Shown: positions 11,993 through 20,788, numbered from the stretch's first letter. The stretch: 64,000 nucleotides of DNA from Catenovulum sp. 2E275 (GCF_025515275.1 NZ_JAOPFU010000005.1:1-64000), one strand, 5' to 3'. A program made the numbers and translations. Notes: generated from the sequence alone by a model not told the origin.

Positions 11993-12316
11993 TTAAATGT
12001 TATTGGTTTTACTGCCACCCATACAATTAGGTGATACAGGCACATTATGTTGTTCAGTTTGCCACTCATCTTGAGTGTAAGTATGAATGGCTAAAGCATG
12101 CACAGCACCAGCTAATTCGTCAGCTAAACAAGCATTCACCATACGATGACGAGCAATTAATCGTTTATCATTAAATTCATCACTGACAATAATCACCTTA
12201 AAGTGCGAATCTTGCGCCGGCCCACTATGCATGTGGCTTTCATTTTGCACATCTAACACAACCGGTGCTAAGTCTTGCTTTAATTTGCTGATGATAGTTT
12301 GGTGGGTAATATTCAT
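11993..12316 (-). CDS. bolA: BolA family protein
   Basis: A 107-residue protein with the BolA fold: conserved HMHSGPAQDSHFKVIIVSDEF segment near residues 29-48 and the helix-turn-helix-like LIARHRMVNACLADEL near 53-68. The invariant histidine of the C-terminal helix (VHALAIHTYT) is present; it is the usual ligand in [2Fe-2S] complexes with monothiol glutaredoxins. BolA links iron-sulfur homeostasis, stress and cell shape. It lies between dctQ (18 bases downstream) and the alkB homologue (27 bases upstream), perhaps with the latter as one unit. Confidence 0.93.
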   Translation of the reverse strand: MNITHQTIISKLKQDLAPVVLDVQNESHMHSGPAQDSHFKVIIVSDEFNDKRLIARHRMVNACLADELAGAVHALAIHTYTQDEWQTEQHNVPVSPNCMGGSKTNNI

Positions 12317-12343
12317 AATTTTATTTTCTGAAATTGAGTTAAG

Positions 12344-12961
12344 TTAAACCGGAAATATTTTATCCGCATAAAGATACCTGAAAGTTAAGTTAATCCGCCC
12401 TTCCGTTACCTTTGCTCTTTTTGGCAGCGAATGATACCAGAATTCCTGCGTTGTGCCTGCCATTATCAATAAACTGCCGGAGGCCAGTTCTAAATCGTAG
12501 GTTTCCTGAGTTAACCTATGTTTGAGTTTAAAAGTGCGCTGAGCACCAAAACTAAAAGATGCAATGACAGGTGACTTGCCTAACTCAGCTTCATCGTCTG
12601 CATGCCAGCCCATACAGTCTTGCCCATTACGGTAAAAATTAGCCAGTACACAGTTAAATTGAGCCTGACTGACTTGCTCTGCCAACATTTTTAGCTGTAA
12701 TAAATTATCCAGCCAAGGGGTCACTTCAAATCGTTTTTTTGAATATTGATAACTTAACCCTTTATCACCGTATAAAGCCTGCAACCTTGGAATAGCATGT
12801 TCTTGTCCGTATACAACCAGTTTTTCTTGCTGCCAGCTCAGTGTGTTTTTTAATGCCTGATACCACAGCCCAGCCATTTGCTCATTTAATAAATTTTCAA
12901 AATAATAAATTTGAGCATTTTTTAAAGGTAAAGCTTGCGGTAATACGGATTGATTAAACAT
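12344..12961 (-). CDS. AlkB-like 2-oxoglutarate/Fe(II) dioxygenase
   Basis: A 205-residue protein of the AlkB superfamily, closer in layout to the ALKBH2/3 type than to E. coli AlkB. The iron ligands are visible: HADDE (HxD) near residue 120 and a distal His in FWYHSL near 177, followed by the 2-oxoglutarate-binding RINLTFR motif near 189. NFYRNGQDCMGWH and SFGAQRTFKLKH are typical flanks. It probably repairs alkylated bases by oxidative demethylation. No ada-like gene is nearby. Confidence 0.9.
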   Translation of the reverse strand: MFNQSVLPQALPLKNAQIYYFENLLNEQMAGLWYQALKNTLSWQQEKLVVYGQEHAIPRLQALYGDKGLSYQYSKKRFEVTPWLDNLLQLKMLAEQVSQAQFNCVLANFYRNGQDCMGWHADDEAELGKSPVIASFSFGAQRTFKLKHRLTQETYDLELASGSLLIMAGTTQEFWYHSLPKRAKVTEGRINLTFRYLYADKIFPV

Positions 12962-13111
12962 TCACTCTGGTCGTAAAACTAAACATTAAATAAATTGTAA
13001 AGAGCCAGTTTGAAAACTCAAATAAAAATTTAAAAACTACTGCCAGCCAGTTGCATCTGATAAAATACCAAGCTTAATTTAACCTCACAGCTAGAGTAAC
13101 CGTCTGTTAAT

Positions 13112-14242
13112 ATGCAAAATAATCATCTACTGAATTTACCAAATCAAACCTCACTCACTTTATGGCGGTATCCTCAGCAAGCTGTAGATTCAGCATTGCA
13201 AGCGTGGGACAGCGCAGATGTTTTATTAGCTAAAAAGTTTATCGAGCAATCCCCATTAACTACCAGCCCTGCAATTATTAACGACCAGTTTGGCGCAATT
13301 AGCTGCCAGTTAGCGGAATTTACGCCATTAATTTACCAAGATTCAAAAGTAAGCCAATTGGCGACTTTAGCTAACTTTTCACTTAACGGCTTGCCAATTC
13401 AAGCAGATCAATTTACCAGTCAGTTAAATCAAGTCGTTAATCAAGCCGTTTATTTAATTAAGATCCCAAAAAATTTAGATTATCTGGAAGCCATTCTGGC
13501 ACATTTACATTCCAATGCTGCCGATGATCTCAAGCTGATTGCCAGTGCTAAAGCCAATCATATTAATAAGTCGGTCGTAAAACTGTTCAACCGTTATTTT
13601 AGCCAGGTGGATGTCAGTCTCGCTGAAAAAAAATCCCGCACCATCAGTGCATCAATCAAACAAAAATCGCCTTATTCTTCATTCAATCCATTACAACAGT
13701 GGCAAGCCCCGTCTGGTTTAACCTTTAGCAATGCCGCTAATGTTTTTTCGCGCAGCAGTTTAGATATAGGCGCAGCGTTTATGCTGGAGCATTTACCCAA
13801 TGTAAGTGGTAAACAAGTAATAGATTTAGCCTGTGGCAACGGAGTTTTAGGGGTTCATTTATTAACTCAACATCCACAAAGCATGATATTTTCAGACGAT
13901 TGTTATCAAGCAATTCAGTCGGCCAAAATAAATGTAGAACAAAATTTTCCAGATTTAAGCGGATTAACACAATTTGCTTGGCAGGACTGTTTAACAGAAC
14001 AAACAGCTCAAAGTGCAGATATTATTATTTGTAATCCGCCGTTTCATCAGCAACATACCATTACCGATCATATCGCTAAACAAATGTTTAGTGATGCGCA
14101 TCGGGTTTTAAAACCAGCTGGGGAACTTTATATTGTTGGTAACCGTCATTTAGGTTATCACCAACTTTTATCTAATTTATTTGGCCAATGTTCAGTTATC
14201 GCATCTAACGCAAAGTTTGTTATTATAAAAGCGATAAAATAA
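13112..14242 (+). CDS. rsmC: 16S rRNA (guanine1207-N2)-methyltransferase
   Basis: A 376-residue two-domain enzyme. The N-terminal half is the degenerate methyltransferase-like domain of RsmC. The C-terminal half carries the SAM site VIDLACGNGVLG near residue 236 and the amino-methyltransferase motif NPPFH near 309. It methylates G1207 of 16S rRNA in the 30S subunit. Transcribed divergently from the alkB homologue across a 150-base gap. Slightly longer than the E. coli protein. Confidence 0.93.
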   Translation: MQNNHLLNLPNQTSLTLWRYPQQAVDSALQAWDSADVLLAKKFIEQSPLTTSPAIINDQFGAISCQLAEFTPLIYQDSKVSQLATLANFSLNGLPIQADQFTSQLNQVVNQAVYLIKIPKNLDYLEAILAHLHSNAADDLKLIASAKANHINKSVVKLFNRYFSQVDVSLAEKKSRTISASIKQKSPYSSFNPLQQWQAPSGLTFSNAANVFSRSSLDIGAAFMLEHLPNVSGKQVIDLACGNGVLGVHLLTQHPQSMIFSDDCYQAIQSAKINVEQNFPDLSGLTQFAWQDCLTEQTAQSADIIICNPPFHQQHTITDHIAKQMFSDAHRVLKPAGELYIVGNRHLGYHQLLSNLFGQCSVIASNAKFVIIKAIK

Positions 14243-14292
14243 TCAATTAAGCACCCCAAGTTGCTTGAAAATAAAATTAAACAGAGGATATC

Positions 14293-14889
14293 ATGATCAG
14301 CTTATTTCGCCGTTTTAGTGCATTTGTTTTTTTATTGGCACTCTCTACTCAGGTTTTTGCTAAACCGGATACTCAAGATTCTAACCTTTACCCTATGGTT
14401 AAAATTAGCACCAGCATGGGTGATATTGTTGTTGAGCTAAATCGTAAAAAAGCCCCAATTACCGTAGCTAATTTCATTGATTATGCAGTAAAAGGTGAAT
14501 ATGACGGCGTCGTATTTCATCGGGTCATTGATGGTTTTGTTGCCCAATCTGGCGGTTATGATAAAAATTATGAAGAGCGCCCTGTCGGCAAACCTATTTT
14601 TAATGAAAGTGGTAACGGCTTAGCTAATGACAGATTAACTATTGCCATGGCAAGAATGAATGACCCGCACTCAGCAACCCGTCAGTTTTATTTTAATTTA
14701 GCGGATAATAAAAATTTAGATCCGGGTCGTGACTGGGGTTATTGTGTATTTGGCTATGTTGTTGAAGGCGAAGCTGTGATTGATCAGATTGCTCAGGTGG
14801 AAACAAAATATAACGAAACCTTTGGTGCGTCAGATGTCCCTGTTCAACAAATTGTAATAAATAAGGTCAGTTTACTACCACGTCCCTAA
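14293..14889 (+). CDS. ppiA: Periplasmic peptidyl-prolyl cis-trans isomerase (cyclophilin type)
   Basis: A 198-residue cyclophilin with a signal peptide (MISLFRRF..., likely cut after QVFA at 23). The cyclophilin core shows FHRVIDGFVAQSGGYD near residue 76 and ATRQFYFNLADN near 130, including the catalytic Arg/Phe/Gln positions. AGAGGA sits 5 bases before the start. It probably helps fold periplasmic or outer-membrane proteins. Followed by a small gene and ampG in the same direction. Confidence 0.9.
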   Translation: MISLFRRFSAFVFLLALSTQVFAKPDTQDSNLYPMVKISTSMGDIVVELNRKKAPITVANFIDYAVKGEYDGVVFHRVIDGFVAQSGGYDKNYEERPVGKPIFNESGNGLANDRLTIAMARMNDPHSATRQFYFNLADNKNLDPGRDWGYCVFGYVVEGEAVIDQIAQVETKYNETFGASDVPVQQIVINKVSLLPRP

Positions 14890-14934
14890 TTGCTGGCTAT
14901 ACTTATTAATACGACTTCATAAACGGATTTCGCT

Positions 14935-15258
14935 GTGAGAGTAAATCAATTTATCGAACTCAAATCGAAGCAGCTAACTTTTTATGTCCGCGGTTTTTTA
15001 TCCCGAACAATTGAGTACGCTGAGCTAGATATGTTCATCTGGGATACTTTTGAAGAGTGGACTCAGGTTACTGTTTCTAAAAATGACCCATACTCAGCCA
15101 AAGAGCGAGTTTTTTGGCATTTAATTCATCAACTTAGTTTTTGGCCAAAAGATACTTTGTTAACTGACTCATTATTAAATGACGAACTTAATATTTGCTC
15201 TGACTATATTTGTGATCAAGGATGTTTTCCAATGGATTGCATTGGCATTCGTCCTTAA
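14935..15258 (+). CDS. Small uncharacterised protein with C-terminal cysteines
   Basis: A 107-residue soluble-looking protein starting at GTG; no closer start keeps the N-terminal region and no strong ribosome site is seen. It has no signal peptide or membrane helix. The middle is Trp- and acid-rich (WDTFEEWTQV, WHLIHQLSFWPKD), and the last 20 residues hold four cysteines (NICSDYICDQGCFPMDCIG), which may bind metal. It is placed between ppiA and ampG, an arrangement I believe recurs in related marine bacteria. Function unknown. Confidence 0.7.
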   Translation: MRVNQFIELKSKQLTFYVRGFLSRTIEYAELDMFIWDTFEEWTQVTVSKNDPYSAKERVFWHLIHQLSFWPKDTLLTDSLLNDELNICSDYICDQGCFPMDCIGIRP

Positions 15259-15305
15259 TCTGGTAAGCTAACCAAATCATTAAAATTTAATTGCTCAGGA
15301 TTTCA

Positions 15306-16610
15306 ATGGACTGGTTAGCGCCATATAAAGATAAACGTGTCATTGCCCTTTTCTTTTTAGGTTTTTCATCTGGATTACCGCTATTATTAGTTTTTTCTAC
15401 GCTCTCTTTTTGGTTACGCGAAGCTGGCATAGACAGAGCCAGCATTGGCATGCTGAGCTGGGTAGCACTTGCTTACGCCATAAAATGGATTTGGTCACCC
15501 TTAATTGATAAATACCCGATTCCGCTATTAAGCAAACGGCTTGGTCGCCGACGAAGTTGGATGCTGGTTTCTCAATTGGCGATTATGCTAAGTTTGCTGG
15601 CCATGTCACTGGCTAATCCACAAACTTTATTATGGTTATTTTGTATTCTGGCACTGGCGGTTGCATTTAGCTCGGCAACTCAAGATATTGTAATTGATGC
15701 GTTTAGAATCGATTCAGCCCCTCAAGAACTTCAAGCCGCAATGGCTGCCACTTATTTGGCTGGATACCGTATCGCGATGATAGTTTCCGGCGCGGGCAGT
15801 TTAGTATTGGCCGCTTGGTTTGCCCCCAATGAAACCCAGTTTAGCAATTTGGCGTGGCAATCCACTTACATGGTCATGGCCTTGTTAGTATTGCCCGGTA
15901 TTTTAACGACCTTATGGGTACAAGAACCTAAGCTAGCACTACAAACCGAAACGGCCGACAAACAATCATTTACCAATAAGTGTATACAAGCATTTTGGTC
16001 GCCAGTTAAAGATTTTTTCTATCGTTATGGCCAAACTGCATTTTTATTACTTGCATTAATATCAGTTTACCGGCTCTCTGACGTAGTCATGGGCGTTATG
16101 GCGAATCCCTTTTATATCGACATTGGTTTTAGTAAAGTTGAAATCGCCTCAATTGCTAAAGTATACGGGGTTATTATGACTTTGGTAGGTGCAGCTTTAG
16201 GCGGTATTATCTTAAAACAAAAAGGCACCTTATTTACTTTATTTTTAGGTGGTTTATTAGCCGCAGCCACCAATTTATTATTTGTGACTTTATCGTTAAA
16301 AGGGCCGGATATTTCATGGTTAACCGCAGTTATCGCAATTGATAATTTAAGCGCCGGTATTGCCACCGCAGCTTTTATTGCGTTTTTGAGTGGATTAACG
16401 AATAAATCATATTCTGCAACACAATATGCTATCTTTAGTTCAAGCATGTTGTTATTGCCTAAATTTGTTGCCGGTTTTTCCGGCTTTGCAGTGGATGCTT
16501 TTAACTATACCGTATTTTTTATCGGAACCAGTTTATTAGGTATACCAGCTTTAATCTTGATAATAATGCTTGCAAACAAAAATATAACAAAACAGGTGCC
16601 AAATGATTAG
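15306..16610 (+). CDS. ampG: Muropeptide MFS permease AmpG
   Basis: A 434-residue PAT/MFS permease with 12-14 hydrophobic helices that imports anhydromuropeptides for cell-wall recycling. Recognised by FFLGFSSGLPLLLVFSTL near residue 15, AIKWIWSPLIDKYPIP near 57 and SSATQDIVIDAFRID near 120. The open frame extends to a TTG at 15291, but the ATG at 15306 has AGGA at 5-base spacing and gives the usual MDW... start. The end overlaps the next small gene by 8 bases. Confidence 0.92.
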   Translation: MDWLAPYKDKRVIALFFLGFSSGLPLLLVFSTLSFWLREAGIDRASIGMLSWVALAYAIKWIWSPLIDKYPIPLLSKRLGRRRSWMLVSQLAIMLSLLAMSLANPQTLLWLFCILALAVAFSSATQDIVIDAFRIDSAPQELQAAMAATYLAGYRIAMIVSGAGSLVLAAWFAPNETQFSNLAWQSTYMVMALLVLPGILTTLWVQEPKLALQTETADKQSFTNKCIQAFWSPVKDFFYRYGQTAFLLLALISVYRLSDVVMGVMANPFYIDIGFSKVEIASIAKVYGVIMTLVGAALGGIILKQKGTLFTLFLGGLLAAATNLLFVTLSLKGPDISWLTAVIAIDNLSAGIATAAFIAFLSGLTNKSYSATQYAIFSSSMLLLPKFVAGFSGFAVDAFNYTVFFIGTSLLGIPALILIIMLANKNITKQVPND

Positions 16611-16779
16611 ACTCTTCGCGCTTTTACCTTTAATTACATTCGGCTTATGGTGGCTTTATTTATATCATAACGGTTGGACAATTAAGCAAGGAATGAAAGG
16701 CTTTAAAATAATTTTTATTATTAATGTTGTGGTACTGGGATTTTTTACCTTAATGTACTTTGTAACCAAAGTGGAATAA
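16603..16779 (+). CDS. Small two-helix membrane protein
   Basis: A 58-residue frame starting at an ATG inside the ampG tail (8-base overlap). It encodes two hydrophobic helices (about 3-20 and 35-54) joined by a short charged loop (NGWTIKQGMKGFK). The overlap with ampG and the terminator 38 bases after its stop support a real, coupled gene. Function unknown; it may act with AmpG. Confidence 0.6.
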   Translation: MIRLFALLPLITFGLWWLYLYHNGWTIKQGMKGFKIIFIINVVVLGFFTLMYFVTKVE

Positions 16780-16817
16780 CAGGCCACAAAGCATAAGAAC
16801 TTCGCAATTTTGATATT

Positions 16818-16845
16818 AAAAAGCCTCAGGTTAATGAGGCTTTTT
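16818..16845. terminator. Bidirectional terminator after ampG
   Basis: AAAAAGCCTCA / TGAGGCTTTTT with a 6-base loop. The A and T runs on both sides let it serve the ampG unit on the plus strand and the small minus-strand frame that ends at 16853. Confidence 0.85.
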
Positions 16846-16852
16846 AATTACA

Positions 16853-16984
16853 TCACTTTTTAACTTCAGCTTGCGGTTTGGCTTTTTGGTCATCAGCAAC
16901 CGAAGTATTAATCAGGGCCGATACAGCCATAATAAACACCGCCAAAGCAACTGTCGTTAATTTAATACCACCAGCTTTATTCAT
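16853..16984 (-). CDS. Possible small single-helix protein
   Basis: A 43-residue frame: MNKAGGIKLTTVALAVFIMA forms a helix or signal peptide, followed by a short polar, Lys-rich tail ending in EVKK. It stops just before the bidirectional terminator, which supports expression. There is no clear ribosome site and no recognised family. It could be a secreted or membrane-anchored microprotein, or chance. Confidence 0.4.
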   Translation of the reverse strand: MNKAGGIKLTTVALAVFIMAVSALINTSVADDQKAKPQAEVKK

Positions 16985-17383
16985 CTATATTTTACACCCA
17001 ATTTTTAAAACACGCTTATTGTTATTATTTTCTGCTTAATGTAATGCATTAGGCCATACTCTTGTGAAATAGTTCCCAATAATTACATATTTATCCACAT
17101 AACAAATTAGCATTCATTCTGTGAATGCTAGATATACTAGCCGAATATTTAACCGCCAACAAGCCTAGTCGTTTAATATTTATAGATTTTTTTAAAGTAA
17201 ACTATCCACTACCAAGTCTATTTTTAATCCACAATTAAAAATAAAAAATGATAAAGTTTTATTTTTCATACGGTTAAAGAATATTTTGGAATACAAAGTT
17301 AATTTACACTGTAAATAATTCTGTCATAAAAGCATCATAAACTTTAGACTTATCCATTATTTAACATTCACATTAGGCTAGAT
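16985..17383. other. 399-base intergenic region before phoA
   Basis: AT-rich region with no open frame of note. The only structured signal is the Pho-box-like pair near its right end, listed separately. The left part must contain the promoter of the small minus-strand frame if that is real; none was identified. Confidence 0.5.
17321..17338 (+). promoter_or_regulatory. Candidate Pho box upstream of alkaline phosphatase
   Basis: CTGTCAT-AAAA-GCATCAT: the first half-site matches the PhoB consensus exactly, the second at 4 of 7 positions, with the standard 11-base repeat and an A-run between. A weaker CTGTAAA lies 12 bases further upstream. It is 45 bases before the start of an alkaline phosphatase gene, where PhoB control is expected. 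Confidence 0.55.
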
Positions 17384-18724
17384 ATGTCGCTATTAACCCC
17401 TGCAAAAGCCTGTATTTCAGGTATTTTTTTACTGACTGTCAGTTCATTTGCATTTGCTGACACAGCTCCAAAAAATATTATTTACATGATTGGCGATGGT
17501 ATGGGTGTAAATTATTTAAGTGCTTATCGTTATTTTAAAATGCAGACGCCAAATCAAACTGTAAAAAATACCGAGTTTGATAAAATTTGGCGCGGCACTG
17601 CAATGACCTATCCGGCAGATAACACTTTTGTAACTGACTCAGCTGCTGCTGCAACTGCACTGGCAACCACTCATAAAAGCTATAACGGGGCAATTTCGGT
17701 TGATCATGAACACCAGTCACTTTACACCTTAATGGAAGCGGCAAAATCTGCGGATAAAAAAACCGGTCTAGTTGTAACCTCTGAAGTCACGCATGCCACA
17801 CCGGCAAGCTTTTATGCACATCAAAAATATCGCAAAGAATATCCACAAATAGCCGATCAGATTGTTGATAACCAAATAAATAATAAGCCTGTCATGGATT
17901 TACTTTTAGGTGGCGGACAAGAAGATTTAATTCGGGATGACAGGAATATTGTGACTGAGCTTAATCAGCTTGGTTATCAAGGAATTACTGAATTTAAACA
18001 GCTAGATAAACTCACTCAGCTACCGGCTGTTGGGGTGTTTTACAAAAGAGGTTTCCCCTCTGCAATTGATTCAACTCAAACCCGTTTAGCCGAGATGACC
18101 AGCAAAGCGTTAGATTTATTATCTAGCAATAACAACAAAGGGTTTGTTTTGTTAATTGAAGGCAGCCAAATTGACTGGTGCGGTCACGCCAACGATGTTG
18201 CCTGTGCTATGGCTGAAATGACAGATTTTGAAAATGCGCTAAAAGTGGTTTTGAATTTTATTAAAAATAATCCAGATACTTTAGTTGTTGTCACCGCTGA
18301 TCATGAAACCGGCGGTATGTCTTTAGGAGCGGATGGACAATATCAATGGTTACCGGATGTGATTGCGAAAGTGCATTCATCCAGTATTGAAATAGCCAAA
18401 ACAATCGCAGCTAGCCAAGCAGATCACAGTTCTATTTCAGCCAGTTGGTTAAAGCATATTGAGTTTGATTTAACCAATGCTGAAATTGCCCAGCTTCAGC
18501 AAATAAAACATAATAAAGAGCTTACTCAAGCGGAGTTAATCACTCAGTTAACAACCCAAATCAAAGTAATTATTAACCAGCGTAGTTTTACTGGCTGGAC
18601 ATCGAGCGGACATACTGGGTTAGATGTTCCAGTGTTAGCACATGGAGTTCAGGCTGAGCTATTTAATGGCTTTCAAAATAATACGGATATTGCCGAAAGA
18701 TTACACAAATTAATCAAACCATAA
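17384..18724 (+). CDS. phoA: Alkaline phosphatase
   Basis: A 446-residue secreted phosphomonoesterase. A signal peptide (to about residue 25, FAFA) precedes the metal-binding motif YMIGDGMG near 34 and the nucleophile motif FVTDSAAAATAL near 85, where Ser is phosphorylated. Later metal ligands are in EGSQIDWCGHAND near 260, VTADHETGGM near 304 and SSGHTGLDVP near 407. It releases phosphate in the periplasm. The upstream Pho-box-like repeat suggests induction by phosphate starvation. The symbol denotes the enzyme class; it is not a close match to E. coli PhoA. Confidence 0.9.
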   Translation: MSLLTPAKACISGIFLLTVSSFAFADTAPKNIIYMIGDGMGVNYLSAYRYFKMQTPNQTVKNTEFDKIWRGTAMTYPADNTFVTDSAAAATALATTHKSYNGAISVDHEHQSLYTLMEAAKSADKKTGLVVTSEVTHATPASFYAHQKYRKEYPQIADQIVDNQINNKPVMDLLLGGGQEDLIRDDRNIVTELNQLGYQGITEFKQLDKLTQLPAVGVFYKRGFPSAIDSTQTRLAEMTSKALDLLSSNNNKGFVLLIEGSQIDWCGHANDVACAMAEMTDFENALKVVLNFIKNNPDTLVVVTADHETGGMSLGADGQYQWLPDVIAKVHSSSIEIAKTIAASQADHSSISASWLKHIEFDLTNAEIAQLQQIKHNKELTQAELITQLTTQIKVIINQRSFTGWTSSGHTGLDVPVLAHGVQAELFNGFQNNTDIAERLHKLIKP

Positions 18725-18731
18725 AGTTAGC

Positions 18732-18757
18732 TAGGATGCGGCGCTCAGCGCATCCTA
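18732..18757. repeat. REP-like palindrome after phoA
   Basis: TAGGATGCG / CGCATCCTA, a perfect 9-bp stem with an 8-base loop, 7 bases after the phoA stop. It is GC-rich against an AT-rich background and resembles widespread REP units of the GGATGCG...CGCATCC kind. It may also end transcription, although only a short T-run follows. No second copy was seen in the window. Confidence 0.6.
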
Positions 18758-18814
18758 CTTTAAGTTATGTATAGTGAAGTTAAAACCATTTAAATTCTTA
18801 AAAAACCTCAATTT

Positions 18815-19687
18815 TTGCTTGTAAATAATTTAACTCTGGCTAGAGTTAAAACATTGAAAATCAAACAAGCTAAACCTATGGAAGTTGTTAATTTTAGAGT
18901 CGGTAATTATTTGGTCGCCTTTAATATTCTTGAAATTTTATTAACTGAAAAATTTACCAATGACCAAACCTCTGTACCTACAGAAGATTCTGCCTTTTTA
19001 GGGGTTAAAAACTTTATGGGCACCCCAACCCCAATTTATGATTTAGGGTTAGCAATGAATAAAAAATCAACTCAAACCCAAAATACAGATTTAATTACGT
19101 TACTTAATAAAAAAGAAGAAGAACACCAAGTTTGGTTTGACGCATTAACCCAAAGTATCAATAAAAACCAAACATTTACCCAAGCCAGAGATATCAACAA
19201 ATGCGAGTTAACTCAATGGCTACAAAGTGTTAAAACTCAAAGTGAAGATTTGGCTGAGCTATTTTCAAGATTTGAACCGCCACATACCAGGCTCCATTTA
19301 ATTGCAGATAAAGCGCTCACTTTGCTAGAAAACAAACAACAAGAGCAAGCCATAAAATTAATTGAACAAGAGAAAAAAACCACATTTGCAAGTTTACAAA
19401 GATTATTTGCAATAACCCGAGAGCAACTCGAACTGGCATATAAGCCTGTAACTGTTTATACCACTATTGATGGACTTAAACCTGCACTAGGTTTTGTTGT
19501 CGATAAAGTAGAAGACTCTTTAACTGTTAACAATGAACAAATTAAACCTTTAACCGATATCGTTCAATATACCGGTAATATCGACCATAGAGTAAAATCG
19601 ATGATCAAAGGTTTATTATCAGGCAAAAAATATAATAGCTTGTTATTAAGTTCTAAAGCATTTATACCTACGAATAGTATTTGCTGA
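18815..19687 (+). CDS. CheW domain fused to a CZB zinc-binding domain
   Basis: A 290-residue cytoplasmic protein. Residues about 22-75 and 205-265 form a CheW-like fold (FRVGNYLVAFNILEILLTE; later PALGFVVDKVED) interrupted by a chemoreceptor zinc-binding domain. Zinc ligands fit His104 (EHQVWF), Cys130 (KCELTQWL), His157 and His161 (HTRLH). CZB domains usually sit at the ends of chemoreceptors or diguanylate cyclases and sense zinc or hypochlorous acid. Start uncertain: the frame opens at TTG 18815; TTG 18854 and ATG 18878 are alternatives, none with a good ribosome site. It is far from the main che operon. Confidence 0.8.
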   Translation: MLVNNLTLARVKTLKIKQAKPMEVVNFRVGNYLVAFNILEILLTEKFTNDQTSVPTEDSAFLGVKNFMGTPTPIYDLGLAMNKKSTQTQNTDLITLLNKKEEEHQVWFDALTQSINKNQTFTQARDINKCELTQWLQSVKTQSEDLAELFSRFEPPHTRLHLIADKALTLLENKQQEQAIKLIEQEKKTTFASLQRLFAITREQLELAYKPVTVYTTIDGLKPALGFVVDKVEDSLTVNNEQIKPLTDIVQYTGNIDHRVKSMIKGLLSGKKYNSLLLSSKAFIPTNSIC

Positions 19688-19742
19688 AACCTGATATAAA
19701 CTGGTAGGATTCAATCAATCGACGCTAAACAAAAATACATTC

Positions 19743-20765
19743 ATGTCAGAGCTCAAAATTAACTGGATAACAATTGAACATGCATCCGAAATGACTGGGG
19801 CTTCAGTTGCGATTATTCAAGATGCAATTAGAAAGTACCAAAATAAGCCTGAAGCGTTAACCTCAAAAATCGAAAATGGAACTATATTTGTGGATAAATC
19901 ACAAATATTAGCTCTCTTTTCTTCTTCTGCAAATCCAATAAATAAAGACAAGATTCCTGGTACTCTATTCCGATGGTTTGATGAGCTGCGTAGAACCTAC
20001 GAAAGCAGTTTAAATAGTATGCAAAAAAAAATTGAGCGCTCACAGGATGAAAGTAAACAAGAATTAAAGCATCAGTATGAAACTCGGATTTTTGAGTTAG
20101 AAGAAAATTATCAACATCAAATTAATAATTTAAAACAATCACATAATGAACAAATTAAATTATTAAAACGTAATATTTTAAGATTAGAAAAAGAAATAGA
20201 ATTTTACCAAAATCAAAATGTGTCACAACAAAAGTCACTTGAACAACTTAATACTAGATATGACGCAATCATTTTAGCACTTCACCATAATAATCGAGCT
20301 GATAGCTCTGTTCAAAGTACTTCAGTTTTACCCCATCAACCAGAGGCTGAGGATGTAACCACAGCTCTCACTTCCAACTACGAAATAGAAACACATTGCC
20401 CACATATCAGTGTTGATTGGCAAATAGAAGCATTGTTGGATTCTGCCTTCCAAGCACGAGAGCAAAAAGAGTTTAAAATTGCATTTGAACTCTTTGAACA
20501 GGCTGCAATGTTAGGTAGCAATAAAGCTATGGGAGCCTTAGCTCGTAGTTACTTTACAGCTGAAGGTATAGAAAAAAATATAATTAAAGCGATCGCATGG
20601 CTTAAATTAGCGAATGCTTATCAATTTGAGCCAGCTAAACAAAAGCTTAAAAATGTCAGTGAGGAATATCCGGTTGAATTTTCTGAGTCTGATACTCTAG
20701 CCCAATCTCTAAATGAGCAAATTAAATATCATTTGGAAGAACATAGCGGTTACACCGAAGCATAA
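19743..20765 (+). CDS. HTH / coiled-coil / Sel1-repeat protein of unknown function
   Basis: A 340-residue protein. Residues 8-60 (ITIEHASEMTGASVAIIQDA...) look like an excisionase/MerR-type winged helix with a following strand (ENGTIFVDKSQILALF). Residues about 80-180 are a long charged coiled coil. Residues about 230-305 contain a Sel1/TPR pair (AFELFEQAAMLGSNKAMGAL, then GIEKNIIKAIAWLKLANAY). No enzyme motif. It could be a DNA- or protein-binding scaffold. It lies between the CheW-CZB gene and a PilZ gene, 23 bases from the latter, so a signalling role is possible but unproven. Confidence 0.7.
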   Translation: MSELKINWITIEHASEMTGASVAIIQDAIRKYQNKPEALTSKIENGTIFVDKSQILALFSSSANPINKDKIPGTLFRWFDELRRTYESSLNSMQKKIERSQDESKQELKHQYETRIFELEENYQHQINNLKQSHNEQIKLLKRNILRLEKEIEFYQNQNVSQQKSLEQLNTRYDAIILALHHNNRADSSVQSTSVLPHQPEAEDVTTALTSNYEIETHCPHISVDWQIEALLDSAFQAREQKEFKIAFELFEQAAMLGSNKAMGALARSYFTAEGIEKNIIKAIAWLKLANAYQFEPAKQKLKNVSEEYPVEFSESDTLAQSLNEQIKYHLEEHSGYTEA

Positions 20766-20788
20766 CCTTTTATTGCCAGAGTTGTTTT

